DNA from: Apodemus sylvaticus
Taxonomy: Eukaryota > Chordata > Mammalia > Rodentia > Muridae
Reading direction: 5' to 3'
DNA: 64,000 nucleotides
Assembly: GCF_947179515.1 (NCBI RefSeq)
Contig: NC_067472.1
Span: forward strand, 170,923,107-170,987,106
Below the pieces are notes generated by a model that made no database searches, was not told the DNA's origin, and saw nothing but the letters and a program-made list of their open reading frames with translations. Of the stretch, positions 10,051 to 20,992 are shown one piece after another. Position 1 is the first letter of the stretch. Each line of letters opens with the position of its first letter. A program made the position numbers and the translations under genes.

Positions 10051-11500
10051 TACAGGCAATCCCTTTGTGGCCTCAGATGCAGACACTTCATATCTACTCC
10101 ACGGACAGCACTGTAACAGAATTCCAGTAAATCACTCTATCTAGGGTAAACTTTAGAATGAAATGGCTGTCTATCACTGTATCTAGAGTAGACGTCAAAA
10201 TGAATAGTTGTTTTCTAGAAGTACTTTGATCTTGAAGAAATCATCCCAGGAAACAGTGATGTTTTCTATTATCTATGGAGTTGTTTTCTGAAGGAGTTTA
10301 TGGCCTTCACATGACTCTGGTCACAAGACAGTCCTGATACACATGCAATATCTCGAATTATTGAGCAGTGCAAACAGTTCACAACAGGGACCAATGGTTC
10401 AGGGGTGTGATGTTTCCTTAGATTAGGGGCTTTGGTTTGAGAAACTTCTTTTACCCCCAAAAAAACAACGTTTGTATGAAATAAGAGGTTACCCCTACCT
10501 AAACCCTCACATACTATTTAGCTATGCAACCTAAATTATTTTTTTTCCATTTTGAAGGTTTTTCTGCTGCCCAGAAGCATTTGTCCTAAAGGAGACACAA
10601 CCTCAAGTAAACACTCAGTAAAAGAAAAGAGCCCACGTTCAGTTCACTGAGGCTGGACCTTCTTCATGCTGCCTCAGGGCCTGATTACATCCTGAAGTGA
10701 CCCTCTTTCTTTGATTGTCCTACAAAACTCAGAACACCGACACAGCCTGCTTGTCTGGGTCACCGGTGACAGTGACCTCCCTCCTTCACTCTCTTTTACG
10801 CTGATTTGCATATAACAACCTGCTGATCCAGCCCAGCTGACTGACAACTTGGGAAACTCCGAGCTCCTCCCCACAATTCTCTCAAATACCCCAGGAACGT
10901 TCCTTTCCTCTGGCCCAGAGAGTTCCCACAAGCAGCCCTCGGGACTCTCTTATCTCTCGTGGCTGAGCACTGCCCCTAGAAATATATCGTCCTCAGCCTT
11001 TGACTCTATCCTTCCTCTTGCCTGGATTAGGTCCACACCAGCCTCTCACCACTTCTCTCCAAGCCCTGCCCAGAAAGCCCGAAAATCATCAGGCTCAGAG
11101 GTGCCACCAGGCTTGACCTCCTAAGGACCCACTTGGGATCCTTGCAGGGTACCTTTCAAGTGTTCCCCAAATCTGTCCCTTCTGCCTGGCTTATCTCTCT
11201 CCCAAGACTGCCCGCCACCTTCTACCCAGGATTTATGCAGAATGGCGTGTAAATACACTCTCTGTTCTCAGCCATCTAATCTTGTAAGGGAGTTACTGTT
11301 TTAAGAGTAGCTTACAAGCACACACAGAAACAGAAAACCGGGAGACCACATCGGTAGCCCTGAGCTGATGGAGGGAACCAGGCTGATAAATATATCAGTA
11401 GTCTTTAGCTAATGGAGAGAACCAGGCTTATACTAATTAAGTAGATATCTGGGATGATGGGGAAAGAATTGTGTACAGACAGGGGCAAACCCCAGAGGTA
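10051..11500. other. No gene recognised; possible old LTR-like DNA
   Basis: AT-moderate DNA without clear exons. A partial internal duplication of about 40 bases occurs near 11360-11440 ('ggagggaaccaggct' and 'ggagagaaccaggct'). The 10700-11250 part has LTR-like texture, but I found no diagnostic ends. Confidence 0.4.
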
Positions 11501-11507
11501 ATACCAG

Positions 11508-11600
11508 GCGTGGTGGTGCACGCCTTTAATCCTCAGGAGGCAAAGACAGTTGAATTTCTCCAAGTTCCAGGGTAGCCTGATCTACAAAACAAATTCCAGA
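11508..11600 (+). repeat. Truncated B1-type SINE
   Basis: Starts 'ccaggcgtggtggtgcacgc' with 'ctttaatcctcaggaggca', lacking the central 'cccagcact'. The 3' half is degraded. Confidence 0.8.
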
Positions 11601-11858
11601 GGTGCCTCCGGGTGGCCAACTCTCCTAAAAGGCAGAAGAGGAATCCCCAGAACATATTTAACAGGGGCAAGAGAAGACAGATGATCTGTCACCACCAAAT
11701 GAACAAAGCGGCCTGGCAAGAGACCAGACTAGGAAAACCTGTCCAGAACGCGAGTTGACAATTATAAAAGCGAGTGCTAAATCCCTAGAAAGACCTTCAG
11801 CTCTCCCGTGGCACAACGGCCCCAAGCCCGTCGGACCCGGAGGAAGAGGAACACTAAC

Positions 11859-12030
11859 CTGAGTGAAATAAGCTCTGCACTCTGCCTGCCACGCGGAAGC
11901 CTGGCGCGGAAAATGTCCTGAGACTACAACTCCCATAAGGCCTTGTACTTTGCCTACGACTTCCAGAATGCAACAGTTCTAGAGGAGCGCCTGTTCTACA
12001 GCAGCTTGGACTCCAATTCCCAGCAACACT
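11859..12030 (-). promoter_or_regulatory. Candidate Ctu1 promoter and first exon with three ZNF143-type motifs
   Basis: Three closely spaced plus-strand matches to the ZNF143/SBS type of motif: 'gactacaactcccataagg' at 11922-11940, 'cctacgacttccagaatgc' at 11953-11971, and 'gactccaattcccagcaac' at 12009-12027. The area has scattered CpGs and no TATA box. A minus-strand donor 'ctcag|gttagt' ends an exon at 11859, and the matching acceptor lies at 8293. That gives a non-coding first exon and a roughly 3.6 kb intron, a usual layout for this gene. It is inference from sequence only. A plus-strand transcript could share the promoter. Confidence 0.6.
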
Positions 12031-12317
12031 TGAGAGTACGGCTTTCCTTTGGCCAAATACCTCCCCAAACGGCGGGCTCTGTAAGGAGCACACCTGGGCG
12101 GTGGGGATTGAGCTGTGAATACTGTGTTGCCCTGGCAACGCGAGGTCACCAGAAGGGATAGTTGAAATCAGAGTGGCTGCAGTATAATTTCCTAGTTGTG
12201 TGGATTATCATACGCTTCTGCTGCTTGCTTGCTTCTCTGTCTCTGTCACTGTTTCTTCTTCCCTCCCTCCTTCCTCTGTCTCTACCCCCCACCCCGCGCT
12301 CTCCCCCCTCCCGCCCC

Positions 12318-12427
12318 CCAGGATCTTACCTTGTAGCCTGGGCTGTCCTGGAGGAACTAGCTACGTAGACCAGTCTGGCCTTGAACTCCGAGACCCACCT
12401 ACTTGCTTCTGCCTCCACAGTGTTAAG
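12318..12427 (-). repeat. Old B1-type SINE, reversed
   Basis: Plus strand shows 'ccttgtagcctgggctgtcc' and 'accagtctggccttgaact', the reverse complement of the B1 3' half. It is preceded by a pyrimidine-rich tract. Confidence 0.75.
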
Positions 12428-12461
12428 ATAAAAAAGGTGTGTGCAATCTCGCCCCTTTCTG

Positions 12462-12546
12462 TCTTCCTTCCTTCCTTCCTTCCTTCCTTCCTTCCTTCCT
12501 TCCTTCCTTCCTTCCTTCCTTCCTTCCTTCCTTCCTTCCTTCCTTT
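12462..12546. repeat. (TTCC)n microsatellite
   Basis: About 21 near-perfect units, a pure pyrimidine/purine strand asymmetry. Open frames over it are artefacts. Confidence 0.97.
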
Positions 12547-13150
12547 CTCAAAAAGGTGGACGGAGTCCAGATGACACACAGCTCTATAAGCTGTTGTAAT
12601 ACACATAAGTAAATTGTCGTCTTGTACTGTTTGAGGAACCCGGCTCTGAAGGTGGAATTGCCTGTCCCAGCCCGACTTTAGACGCACGCATTTTGTCTTA
12701 AAGGGTTCTCCAAGACCACTTGCTCAGTCGCCAGCTGCCTCCCTGGCCCTGTAAGGATGTGAAAGAGAACAGCCAAATAGCCTGAGAGTGGAAACGCTAC
12801 TTCCTTAAGAACAGGATAGTACGTTCTTAGAAGAATGATAGCGTATCCTAGAACACAGATGGGATGGCACCCATTCCCAGATACCTCTGCTACTTCTCAT
12901 CCGTATGATATCTGAGGTAGGAATGGCTAGTTGGGAGTCTGCCTACCTGGGACCCTCTTCTTCAGCCAGCCGCCCCTGCGGACTGCTGTGGTTCCCGGAT
13001 TCCCCAGTCTGTTTCTGCTGGATATTTGCAACATATCTGATCTGGTGCCCCATTATCTTCTTGCAGTTTGCTGTTTATGGACTCGAAATGAAAAGCGCTC
13101 CTATTGTGAGTCATTCTCCAGTTTCAGACATCGACTTTCTGCCGATGACC
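12547..13150. other. Intergenic, nothing recognised
   Basis: No repeat ends or exon signals are clear. A 93-codon frame here has no family resemblance. Confidence 0.45.
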
Positions 13151-13425
13151 ACACGCTCCAGCCCCTCACGAGGGGATTCTAGGTAGGGACTCGGTTATTG
13201 AGCCCAGGCCCTAACTGGGGAATTCTAGGCAAGGGTTCTACCACTATGCCATACCCTAGCCTCTCATTAGGGGATTCTGAGCAGATGCTCTATTACTAAG
13301 CTATGTATACGCCCAGCACCTCACTGGAGAGATTCTAGGCAGACATTTAACAGTGAGCCATGCCCCAAACTCCTCAGTATTCGTATTAGGCAAGCACTCT
13401 ACGACTGAGCTATAGCCCCAGAATG
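13151..13425 (-). repeat. Tandem array of ID-like tRNA-derived units
   Basis: On the minus strand about five units of 50-70 bases follow one another. Each has an A-box-like 'gctatagctcagtcgtagag' or variant, then 'tgcctagaatcccc' and a 'gaggggctgg' joint. Repeated plus-strand 'ggggattctaggca' marks the joints. Units are 25-35% diverged by eye. Confidence 0.75.
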
Positions 13426-13429
13426 CACC

Positions 13430-13545
13430 ACTTCTATGCTTTTTATTTTTAAACAGGGTCTCAATGTGGCCTCAAACTTATAATCCCTTGCCTTGGTCCC
13501 CCCAAGTAGCTGGAATTACAGCCCTGAGCCACCAGGCTGGGTTCA
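13430..13545 (-). repeat. Old B1-type SINE, reversed
   Basis: Plus strand 'aaacagggtctcaatgtgg' then 'gtagctggaattacagccc' is the reversed 7SL-derived pattern. Confidence 0.65.
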
Positions 13546-13550
13546 GCTGG

Positions 13551-13770
13551 GTGGTTCTCAGCCTTCCTAATGTCGCAACTCTTAAACACAGTTCCTCATG
13601 TTGTGGTGACCCCAGTCATAAAATCATTTTTGTTGCTACTTCATAACTGTAATTTTGATTCTCTTGTGAATTGTAAGTATCTGTGTTTTCCAATGGTCTT
13701 AAGCAACCACTGTAAAAGGGTCATTAGACACCAAAAGGGTCACAGCCTACAGGATGAGAACCGCTGACCT
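13551..13770 (+). mobile_element. URR1 non-autonomous hAT-type DNA transposon relic
   Basis: From 'gtggttctcagccttcctaa' through 'gttgtggtgaccccag' and 'tgctacttcataactgtaat' to 'ggatgagaaccgctg'. The ends are inverted relatives of each other. Three other copies occur at about 45.4, 51.3 and 62.7 kb. Confidence 0.9.
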
Positions 13771-14224
13771 AGGCTATGGGGATGATGCTTCAGCAGTGTC
13801 TACCCTGTCTACCCTGCCCTGTGGTTCTTAGGTGCCAAGCCCCTCTTCATCAGCATCCCTGACAAATTGACTACAGCTAAGTAAGGGAAGAAGGAGAGAG
13901 ACTTGACCACCCTGCAGAGAATCAAGTACTAATGCAGACCTGGTTGGTCCCCCCCACCCCCACCCCACAGCCCTGAGGAAATGTGTGACCAAGTACTGGG
14001 CAGGCAGTTTTCTGGAATGGGTGTTGTTGTGTAAAATGGAAAACTCCCATGTCTGAGGCTCAGGGGGGGAGCACCCTAAGAGATCCAGGGGACTAGTGAC
14101 TCCTAGGAGAGCTCATGAGTTGCATATTTAAGTGTCAGTTGTTCTGAGTGCTTAAGCAAGGAGAGAAAGAAAGGAGTCCAGGCCCCACATATTTTGTTGA
14201 GTTTATGGCTTCATGCCCTAATTT

Positions 14225-14600
14225 TCTTCCCTGTTGCTGTGATAAAACATTGACCAGAATTAACTTGCACTTATTTTAGCTTAGAGAGCACAGGCCATGG
14301 TTAAGGGAGGCCATGGGAGAGAATCAAGTCAGGAGCTTGAAGCAGAAACCATGGAGGAACTCTACTTACTTACTTACTTACTTACATCTATTATTTACTT
14401 ACATCCAGGCTCACATTTAACTACTTTCATAATACTGTGGGAGGACCACCTTCCCAGGAGTGGTGCCATAGGAGGACCACCTACCCAGGAGCGGTACCAT
14501 CCACAGTGAGCTGAGTCCTCCCATATCAGTCAACAATAAGATCCCACCTAGGCCAATGGGATTGAGGCAACTTCTCAGTTGAGGTTCCTTCTTCCTGTGT
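14225..14600 (+). repeat. Family R1 copy with internal (ACTT)n
   Basis: Starts 'tcccttgttgctgtgataaa'-like text, then 'aacttgcacttattttagct'. It includes a short (ACTT) run near 14367-14386 and two copies of 'aggaccacctncccaggagnggt'. Confidence 0.8.
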
Positions 14601-15070
14601 TGTCTTAGTTAGGGTTTCTGTTGCCTGTCCCCAGTGACATATTTACCCCAACAAGGCCACACTTCCCAATAGTGCCAGTCCCTATGAGCCTATGAGGTCA
14701 TTTTCATTCAAACTACCCCAAATGTCTTAGCCTTCTGTGTTAGTCGCAATTCCTTGGGCTGCTGCATTGCCCATGTTTTGCTGAGCATTAAAACCTATCG
14801 TTGCCTTGAGTGATTTGAATCAACAAGGCCACACCGGATTCTCTGCGTCTCCAGCTTGGTTCTGGGCTCTTTCAGGAAGTTACACTTGAGAGGGCAGCCC
14901 TTGCCGGGGCTGGATGGTTAACCACAAGCACTCGCCCACACAGGCCACTCTCCATAAGAGGGCCAAAGATTTCCCAGGCTTCTAGAAGCCCCATAAATCT
15001 ATGAGTAGGGGTAGAGGTTGAGCGATTGGGGCCGCAGAGCCTCTCTCATTCTTAGTCAAAGCAGCTATAG
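14601..15070. other. Intergenic, degraded repeat remnants
   Basis: A second truncated R1-like start ('ttagttagggtttctgttgc') occurs near 14607. The remainder shows no gene. Confidence 0.5.
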
Positions 15071-15074
15071 GCAG

Positions 15075-15204
15075 ACTGGGGAGATGGCTCTTCAGTAAAG
15101 CACCTGATAAGCAAGCACGAAAACATGAGCCTGGTCTGCAGAGAACACATTTTAAAACCCAGGCATGGTAGCATGCACTTGTAATTCTAGACCCATGGAG
15201 AGAC

Positions 15205-15246
<42 letters not shown>

Positions 15247-15400
15247 CCCTGGGGGTTACTGGCTAGCCAACTAGTCTACTTTCAAAGCTCATGTCTAGAC
15301 AACACAACCTAACTGAGAAGCCCCAGGTCACTAAGATTGTCCTCTGACCTCTGCATGCAAACACAGGTGACTCTCCCCACACCAATGTACCCTTCCCAAC
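15075..15400 (+). repeat. tRNA-derived SINE (B2/B4-like) with internal (GA)n
   Basis: Head 'gactggggagatggctcttc' with the A box, then a GA run at about 15200-15243, then the usual 3' 'ctctgacctctgcatgcaaa' text. Confidence 0.8.
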
Positions 15401-16248
15401 ACATGCATGACTATAGGTTTGATTCATCTTTTAGGTTGGGGTTTGGGAATCACCACACAAACCACTTAGACACCGATCTCAGTCACATAGGGATAGTTTA
15501 TGGGATGGCACACTCCAAGACTGATTGATCAGGGCCACAGATCAGACTTGGGAGGTGGCTACGACCTTGAGTTAAGATCCTACAGGGTTTTTAAGCCAAA
15601 AATACACAAACATCTGTGCCAAGTTATTTCACCAATTAGGATGTAGGGGACTTCCTGAGGAGCATGTCTTGCTGGTACACTCATCCTGCTCCCATTGGTA
15701 GGGGTACTCAGCTGTGGTGGGGGACTTGCCTTGCCTAATATGCCAACATGTCTTAGCCTGCCAACGAGCATGTTAGTTACCCACGTACATGTCTCTGCCA
15801 AGTAGCATGTCAATTCCAGGTCTTGGGAACTTAAACTCTACTCCACCCCTATTCAAAAATGAGAGTCTTATTCCAAATGTCTTCTTATATTGGTGCAGAT
15901 GTCTCTCTTATGTTGGGGTCCATCCCAGGGGTAGCTTATAAAAAGAAAAAAATCATAAAAGCTCATACAGGAAGTGCTGCCTGGTGTTGGTTCTGGTCCA
16001 AACTTCTTGTGGCTAACTATACAAAGCAGTTCTGACTTCTATTGTGATTGAAGAACACCAAAGCGTAGACTATAACAGAATATGTAATCAACTGGGCATG
16101 AAAAAGTTTCCTAGTAACAGTAACTACAGCATTTGAGAAAGTGTCCTTATAACATTAGTAACAGCACAAAATGGCAGGCTAGAAAGGTAGCAGTTACCTA
16201 GGCCTTAACACTTAGAAGAGGCAGAGATGATGATGATGATGTGGATGC

Positions 16249-16289
<41 letters not shown>

Positions 16290-17235
16290 ATTACTAGTGT
16301 CCTTTATACCTAATGGAATGTCATATTTGTATGGGAAATGCTTGTGGTTGTTTGGAGAATACTTCCTCCAGCTGCTCACTCACCTAAATATCTGGTGCCT
16401 TGCATGATATGTTGTGGGATGGAATCACACCTCTCAGGGATGATGAGAGGTCTAATGAGACATGCACATAGAGAACAACTTAGTGCCTTCACTTCATCTT
16501 AGTGCCATCCTTCACTTCCCTGAGGATGGATAGAGGGATCAGGAAAATAAATCAAGTCTATACCTCTCCTGGATATCTCTTTCCCAGTGGACATGGACTC
16601 TCCTCAGTATGTCCATTTGACTCCAGACTATGGCCTTCTGTGGGGGCAACAATGGCTCAGTCTCCATTGATACCATGGACAGCATCTCATCCTCTTGTTT
16701 AGTGCTCTCCAGAACCAGTCTGTCCTGGGGCAGAGACAGAGGGCATCCTCGGCTTTTAGGGCCATATCTATCGCCCACCAAGATGTTGCTGCCTGTAGCA
16801 AGAATTTTGCTTTCTTTGAAAAACACAGAAATACTATGGGAATATGTCTTTATTTTAATCCCAGGTATGGAGAGATAGAACTGCTTCAGCCTGTCCACAG
16901 CAGCTGACTATGATTTGCCTCATGCTCTAGCAGGGGTGTGATTTTGCCAGCTGCAGATAGTTTCTGCAATTGTTTCTGTGACACTTGAAATTCTGGGGAC
17001 TTTTCAGAGGGTATATAAATGCTAGAGCCTAGATAGGTGGGTGGCTGTTGTGGCTGGGTTGGTGGTTGATTACAGTTGGTTGAGGTTTGTTGAATGATTG
17101 TTAAGAAGAAACAAGAAGAAATTAGAAATTCTGATGGCTTGGAGCCCCAAGGAACTTGACTCTCCCAATCAGCAGGAGATAGTCAGTCTAATGATGATGT
17201 CGCCCTCTTGCCCCTCTATCCTTTTTTTCCACTAT
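15401..17235. other. Gene-poor interval; unassigned open frame near 16.5-16.9 kb
   Basis: A 119-codon minus-strand frame (16539-16898) is open but has no family I recognise and an overlapping plus-strand frame of similar size. 15400-15850 has the texture of an old LTR or retroelement interior, without diagnostic ends. Confidence 0.4.
16226..16291. repeat. Nested trinucleotide repeat (GAT)n-(GCT)n-(GAT)n
   Basis: A GAT run, an interruption 'gtg', about seven GCT/CTG units, then about seven GAT units. A single CTG block nested between GAT blocks suggests a point change that then expanded. Confidence 0.95.
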
Positions 17236-17239
17236 CTAG

Positions 17240-17600
17240 TGTTAGGGAGCTGTAGTGGTTTCAATAGGTTTGGCTCCCATAGACTAGTGTGTTTGAATGC
17301 TTGGCCCACAGAGAGTGATACTATTAGGAATTGTGAAATGGGTGTGGCCTTGTTGAAGGAAGTGTGTCACTGTTGAGGTGGGCTTTGCCAGTCTTCCCCT
17401 GTTTGCTTTCAGAACAAGATGTAGAATGCTCAGCCCCTTCTCCACCGCCATGCCTGCCTGCACGCTGCCATGCTCCCACCTTGATGATAATGGACTGAAC
17501 CTCTGAACCCATAAGCCAGCCCCAATTAAATGTTGTCCTTATAAGAGTTGCCTTAGTCATGGAAGTATCTCTTTCCAGCTATAGAAATCCTAGCTAAGAC
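17240..17600 (+). repeat. Rodent mid-repetitive element, family R2 (my label)
   Basis: Order: 'gtagtggtttcaataggttt', 'tgaatgcttggcccacagag', 'tggccttgttgaaggaag', 'cttgatgataatggactgaa', 'agccccaattaaatgttgtc'. A shorter copy of the same order lies at 33.6-33.9 kb. Confidence 0.85.
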
Positions 17601-18144
17601 AGGGAGTTAAAGTGTGGAAGAAAAAGAGTGTAGAGGAATGGAAGAAAGAAAAACCCATAAAGTAGCCAAAGACAGGCTACAGCTGCCCACTAGATCTGTC
17701 CTACCTGCCTTTTCTGGAGGCCTGAAGGCACAGGATGAATGTGCTCTACCAGGTGAATGAATGGATAATGAATGGAATGAATGAATGAATTTCCATCCAG
17801 AATACCGTGGGACACAGGTAACAATTCATATACATTAATTTTATCCCAGTAGACAATAGTTGAACAATGGCGAATGAGGTGGAGAATGCATACAATTCCC
17901 TGCCCAGACTAGTGAGATTTGTATGGCAAGATACCACAAACTGTGAAGCTCACATATATCAGAGATTTACTCCTTATATATCAGGAGGTTAATCTGTGCA
18001 TGGCCGATTCAGTGTAGGGTGAAGGTGTAAGTATACTTTGTTTTGTGGTAGAACAGGCAACCTCCCTTGGGTGGTCTCTTGTATAAATGGTATTAGTTCA
18101 ATTTGTGAGGGCCAATCCCTGTGACCTAATCCCTACCTAAATGT
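17601..18144. other. Intergenic, degraded repeats
   Basis: Short GAAT-type repeats near 17755-17790 ('aatgaatgaatgaatttcc'). Nothing gene-like. Confidence 0.5.
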
Positions 18145-18540
18145 GCTGGGTAGTTTTATGTCAACTTGACACAAGCTAGAGTCACCAGAGGAAGGTGTTT
18201 CAATGAATGAAATACTCCTATAAGATAGGACCGTTGGCAAACCTGTAAGGCATTTTCTTAATTAGTGATCAATGAGGGACAACCCAGACCATTGTGGACG
18301 GTACCATCCTAGGACTGGTGGTCCTGGGTTCTCTAAGACAGCAGGCTGAGCCACCTATGGGGAGCGAGCCAGTAAGCAGCACTCCCTATGGCTTTTGGTT
18401 CCTGCCCTGCCTGAGTTCCTGCCCTTCCTGATTCTGATGATGAAGTGTTAAGTGGAATTGAGAGTAAAATAAATCCTTTCCTCCCCAAGCTGCTTTTGGA
18501 TTTGGCGTTTCATCACAGCAATAGTAACCATGGCTAAAAC
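18145..18540 (-). repeat. Family R1 copy, reversed
   Basis: Starts with 'tagttttatgtcaacttgac' and runs in the reverse order of the R1 copies elsewhere, passing through a 'gacaacccagaccattgtgg' segment. Confidence 0.8.
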
Positions 18541-18554
18541 ACTAAACAACTCAC

Positions 18555-18665
18555 CTCTGTGGGACTGAAGAGATGGCTCAGTCAAGTGCTTGCTACTCAA
18601 GCATGGGAGGTCAGATGCCCAACTCCACATAAAATCCAAGTGTAGAGTTCATGGCTGTAATGATG
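18555..18665 (+). repeat. B2-like SINE fragment
   Basis: Head 'ggactgaagagatggctcag' with the A box and a diverged body. Confidence 0.75.
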
Positions 18666-18764
18666 GTGCTGGAGTGTAGGAGAAGAAATAGGTAGAAGCT
18701 AGGGCCTCACTGGCTGGCAGGGGGTGGGAGGAGACTGTCTTAGGTGTGTGCTTGTTTGTTTGTT

Positions 18765-19095
18765 TCTTTTTGATGAAATACCCCCCCCCAAAGCAACTTA
18801 TAGCAGAAATAGTTATTTATGCTCTAAGTTCAAGATACAGTCTATTGGGGCAGAGAAGTCAGGGCAGCACAAGCTCAGAGCATCCACAGTCAGGAAGCAG
18901 AGAGCAATGCATGGTGGTACTCAGCTCACCTCCTCCTTTTCATACAATCCAGGATCCCAACCCAGGGAAGGGTACCACCCACCGAGTGAGCATCTTCCCA
19001 CCTCAGTTCATCTAATCAAGCCCCACCCCCACCCCCACACCCAGCATGAGCCCATCTCCCAAGTGATCTTAGATTTTGTCAAATTGACCATCAGA
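18765..19095 (+). repeat. Family R1 copy
   Basis: Begins 'tgatgaaatacccccccccaa' truncated at 'aagcaacttatagcagaa' and ends near 'gattttgtcaaattgaccat', the R1 terminal phrase. Confidence 0.75.
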
Positions 19096-19690
19096 ACTTG
19101 CTCAAAGAGTAAGGTGGAGAGTGACAGAGGAATATACCCAAAGCAGAATTCGGGATTTTATACATGCATGCACTTGCACAGGCAAGTGCACTCCCCTTCC
19201 CCCCACCCCCCCCACACACATACACATACACATTCCCTCCACCCACAAGGGCCCACTCGTTATCACCATAGCCTTGGGAAAAATAATCTCAACATTTGTG
19301 TTTTGCAGGGACCTTAGCACTTCCATTTTGGAACTCAGTGTCTTCTAAAAATGAGGAAGTGGCACACACATATATATCTTCTCAATTTTTACGGGCTATA
19401 TGTCACAAGTTCCTCTCTTAGATACAGATTCTCAGGGTCTTTTCTTCTTGTCCTGCTTTCTTTACAAACTGGGAAAAGAGGAAACCAGACAGGCAAAGGC
19501 CCAGGCCTTCTAACCACTGAATTGCTGCAATTTCTGGTTAGTAGGAGAGAGAGTATTTGGGCAAAGATGGGGTAAAGGTTGGTTGCCAATCGAAAATTCA
19601 GAAAGTGGTGCTAGCAAGAGAGAGAGAGAGCAAGAGAGAAGAGAGAGACAGAGACAGTGAGAGGATGGGGGCCAGACATGTTTAAACCCA
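19096..19690. other. Intergenic with short CA and GA tracts
   Basis: Contains 'cacacacatacacatacac' near 19210 and a GA-rich stretch near 19616-19660. No gene recognised. Confidence 0.5.
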
Positions 19691-19694
19691 CATG

Positions 19695-20160
19695 TGTTAA
19701 TCAGGGTTCTCTCAAGGAACAGGATATTTATAGAACAAATATGATATATATATATACATATATATATATCATACACACACACACACATATGGGACATATT
19801 AGAATGATATACAGCCTATGGCTCATCTACTTCAACAATGGGTGACTACCAATGGAAGGGACTAGGATCCAATAGTTGTTCCGTCATTGAGGCTTAATGT
19901 CTCAGCTGGTCTTCAGTATATGCTGGAACTCCAAAGAAGTGGGCTATACCACAGAAGAAAGTGTGGCATGGATTAAAGATGGATCTTCTCATATCAAAAG
20001 ATCTGTATCAAAGGTGTATTTTCTCACCTCAGAAGATCCAGATTAAAAGTGGGTCTTCCCACTCCAAATGATCTCATTAAGGGGGAAAAAAACACGCATA
20101 GGTGTGCCCAGTCATTTGGGTTTTGACTAATTTCAGATGTAGTTTCCTTAACAACCAAGT
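19695..20160 (+). repeat. Rodent repeat with AT/CA core, family unnamed
   Basis: The order 'gttaatcagggttctctcaa', an AT-rich and CA core, 'gatatacagcctatggctc', 'tgtctcagctggtcttcag', 'tatgctggaactccaaag' is one I know as a frequent rodent repeat, but I cannot give its library name. Confidence 0.65.
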
Positions 20161-20564
20161 CTAGATATCACAAGAAGCAAATGTAGAAATAAGGAGGAGA
20201 ATAGGTGGATGACCCTGGAGGCTCACAACAGGAAGTTTCTTACAGGCATTTCTCTGGTGGTATATCTCTAGGTCACTTTTCTAATGTGTTATATCTTTTC
20301 CCTATCTCAAATGTTCAAGGAAAACTGACATAAATCAAAAGACACTTGACCTCTCAGGATTATCTCCACTTCCTCCTAGCTCCCACCACAAGTTAAACAC
20401 AGTCTTCTAGGAGCTGAACATTCCTGAGGGCAGACAATGCAAGGCTGGCGTTTATGTCTTCTGTTCATTCGAACCCCTTGGAGAGGACCCTGAACAGACA
20501 AGTGGTCCTCTGGAGCTAGGCAAGAGTAAGAGACAACAGCAGGGAAGAAATATGTATTGGTGGG
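20161..20564. other. Intergenic, nothing recognised
   Basis: No repeat heads, tails or exon signals identified. Confidence 0.4.
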
Positions 20565-20772
20565 CTGCGACCATGACTCAGCAGTAGAGAGCCTGTCTGA
20601 ATACCAGTGAGAGGCTAGGGCATGACTCAGTTGGAGAACTCTTTCTTAGAATCTCCCAATGAGTTGCTGATAGTGTAGTTCAGGATTAGAGCTCCTGCCT
20701 AGAATCCCCCAGTGAGGGGCTGGGGGCGTGGCTCAGTGGTAGTGCACCTGCCTAGTGTGAATTCCACCTCCA
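20565..20772 (+). repeat. Tandem array of ID-like tRNA-derived units
   Basis: Three to four units of about 55-65 bases: 'gaccatgactcagcagtaga', 'gcatgactcagttggagaac', 'gatagtgtagttcaggatta', 'ggcgtggctcagtggtagtg', with joints of the type 'agaatcccccagtgaggggc'. Same unit as at 13.2 and 45.1 kb. Confidence 0.75.
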
Positions 20773-20832
20773 ACAAGAAACTTACCCTTGCACAGGGAAG
20801 GGAGTTTTACCTCTTTTAAAATTCAGTGTTAT

Positions 20833-20992
20833 TAGCCGGGTGGTGGTGGCACACGCCTGTAATCTCAGCACTCTGGGAGGCAGAGGCAGGCAGATTTCTG
20901 AGTTCAAAGCCAGCCTGGTCTACAGAGTGAGTTCCAGGACAGCCAGGGCTATATAGAGAAACCCTGTCTCAAAAAACAAAACAAAACAAAAA
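20833..20992 (+). repeat. B1 SINE
   Basis: Consensus-like from 'gccgggtggtggtggcacac' to 'gagaaaccctgtctcaaaa' with an (AAAAC)n tail. Confidence 0.96.

Noticed and set aside
16539..16898. 119-codon minus frame as a possible retroviral gag-like piece
   Set aside because: No motif supports it and an equally open plus frame overlaps; left as unassigned interval.
18724..19317. 197-codon plus frame
   Set aside because: Runs through an R1 repeat copy and a CA-rich tract.
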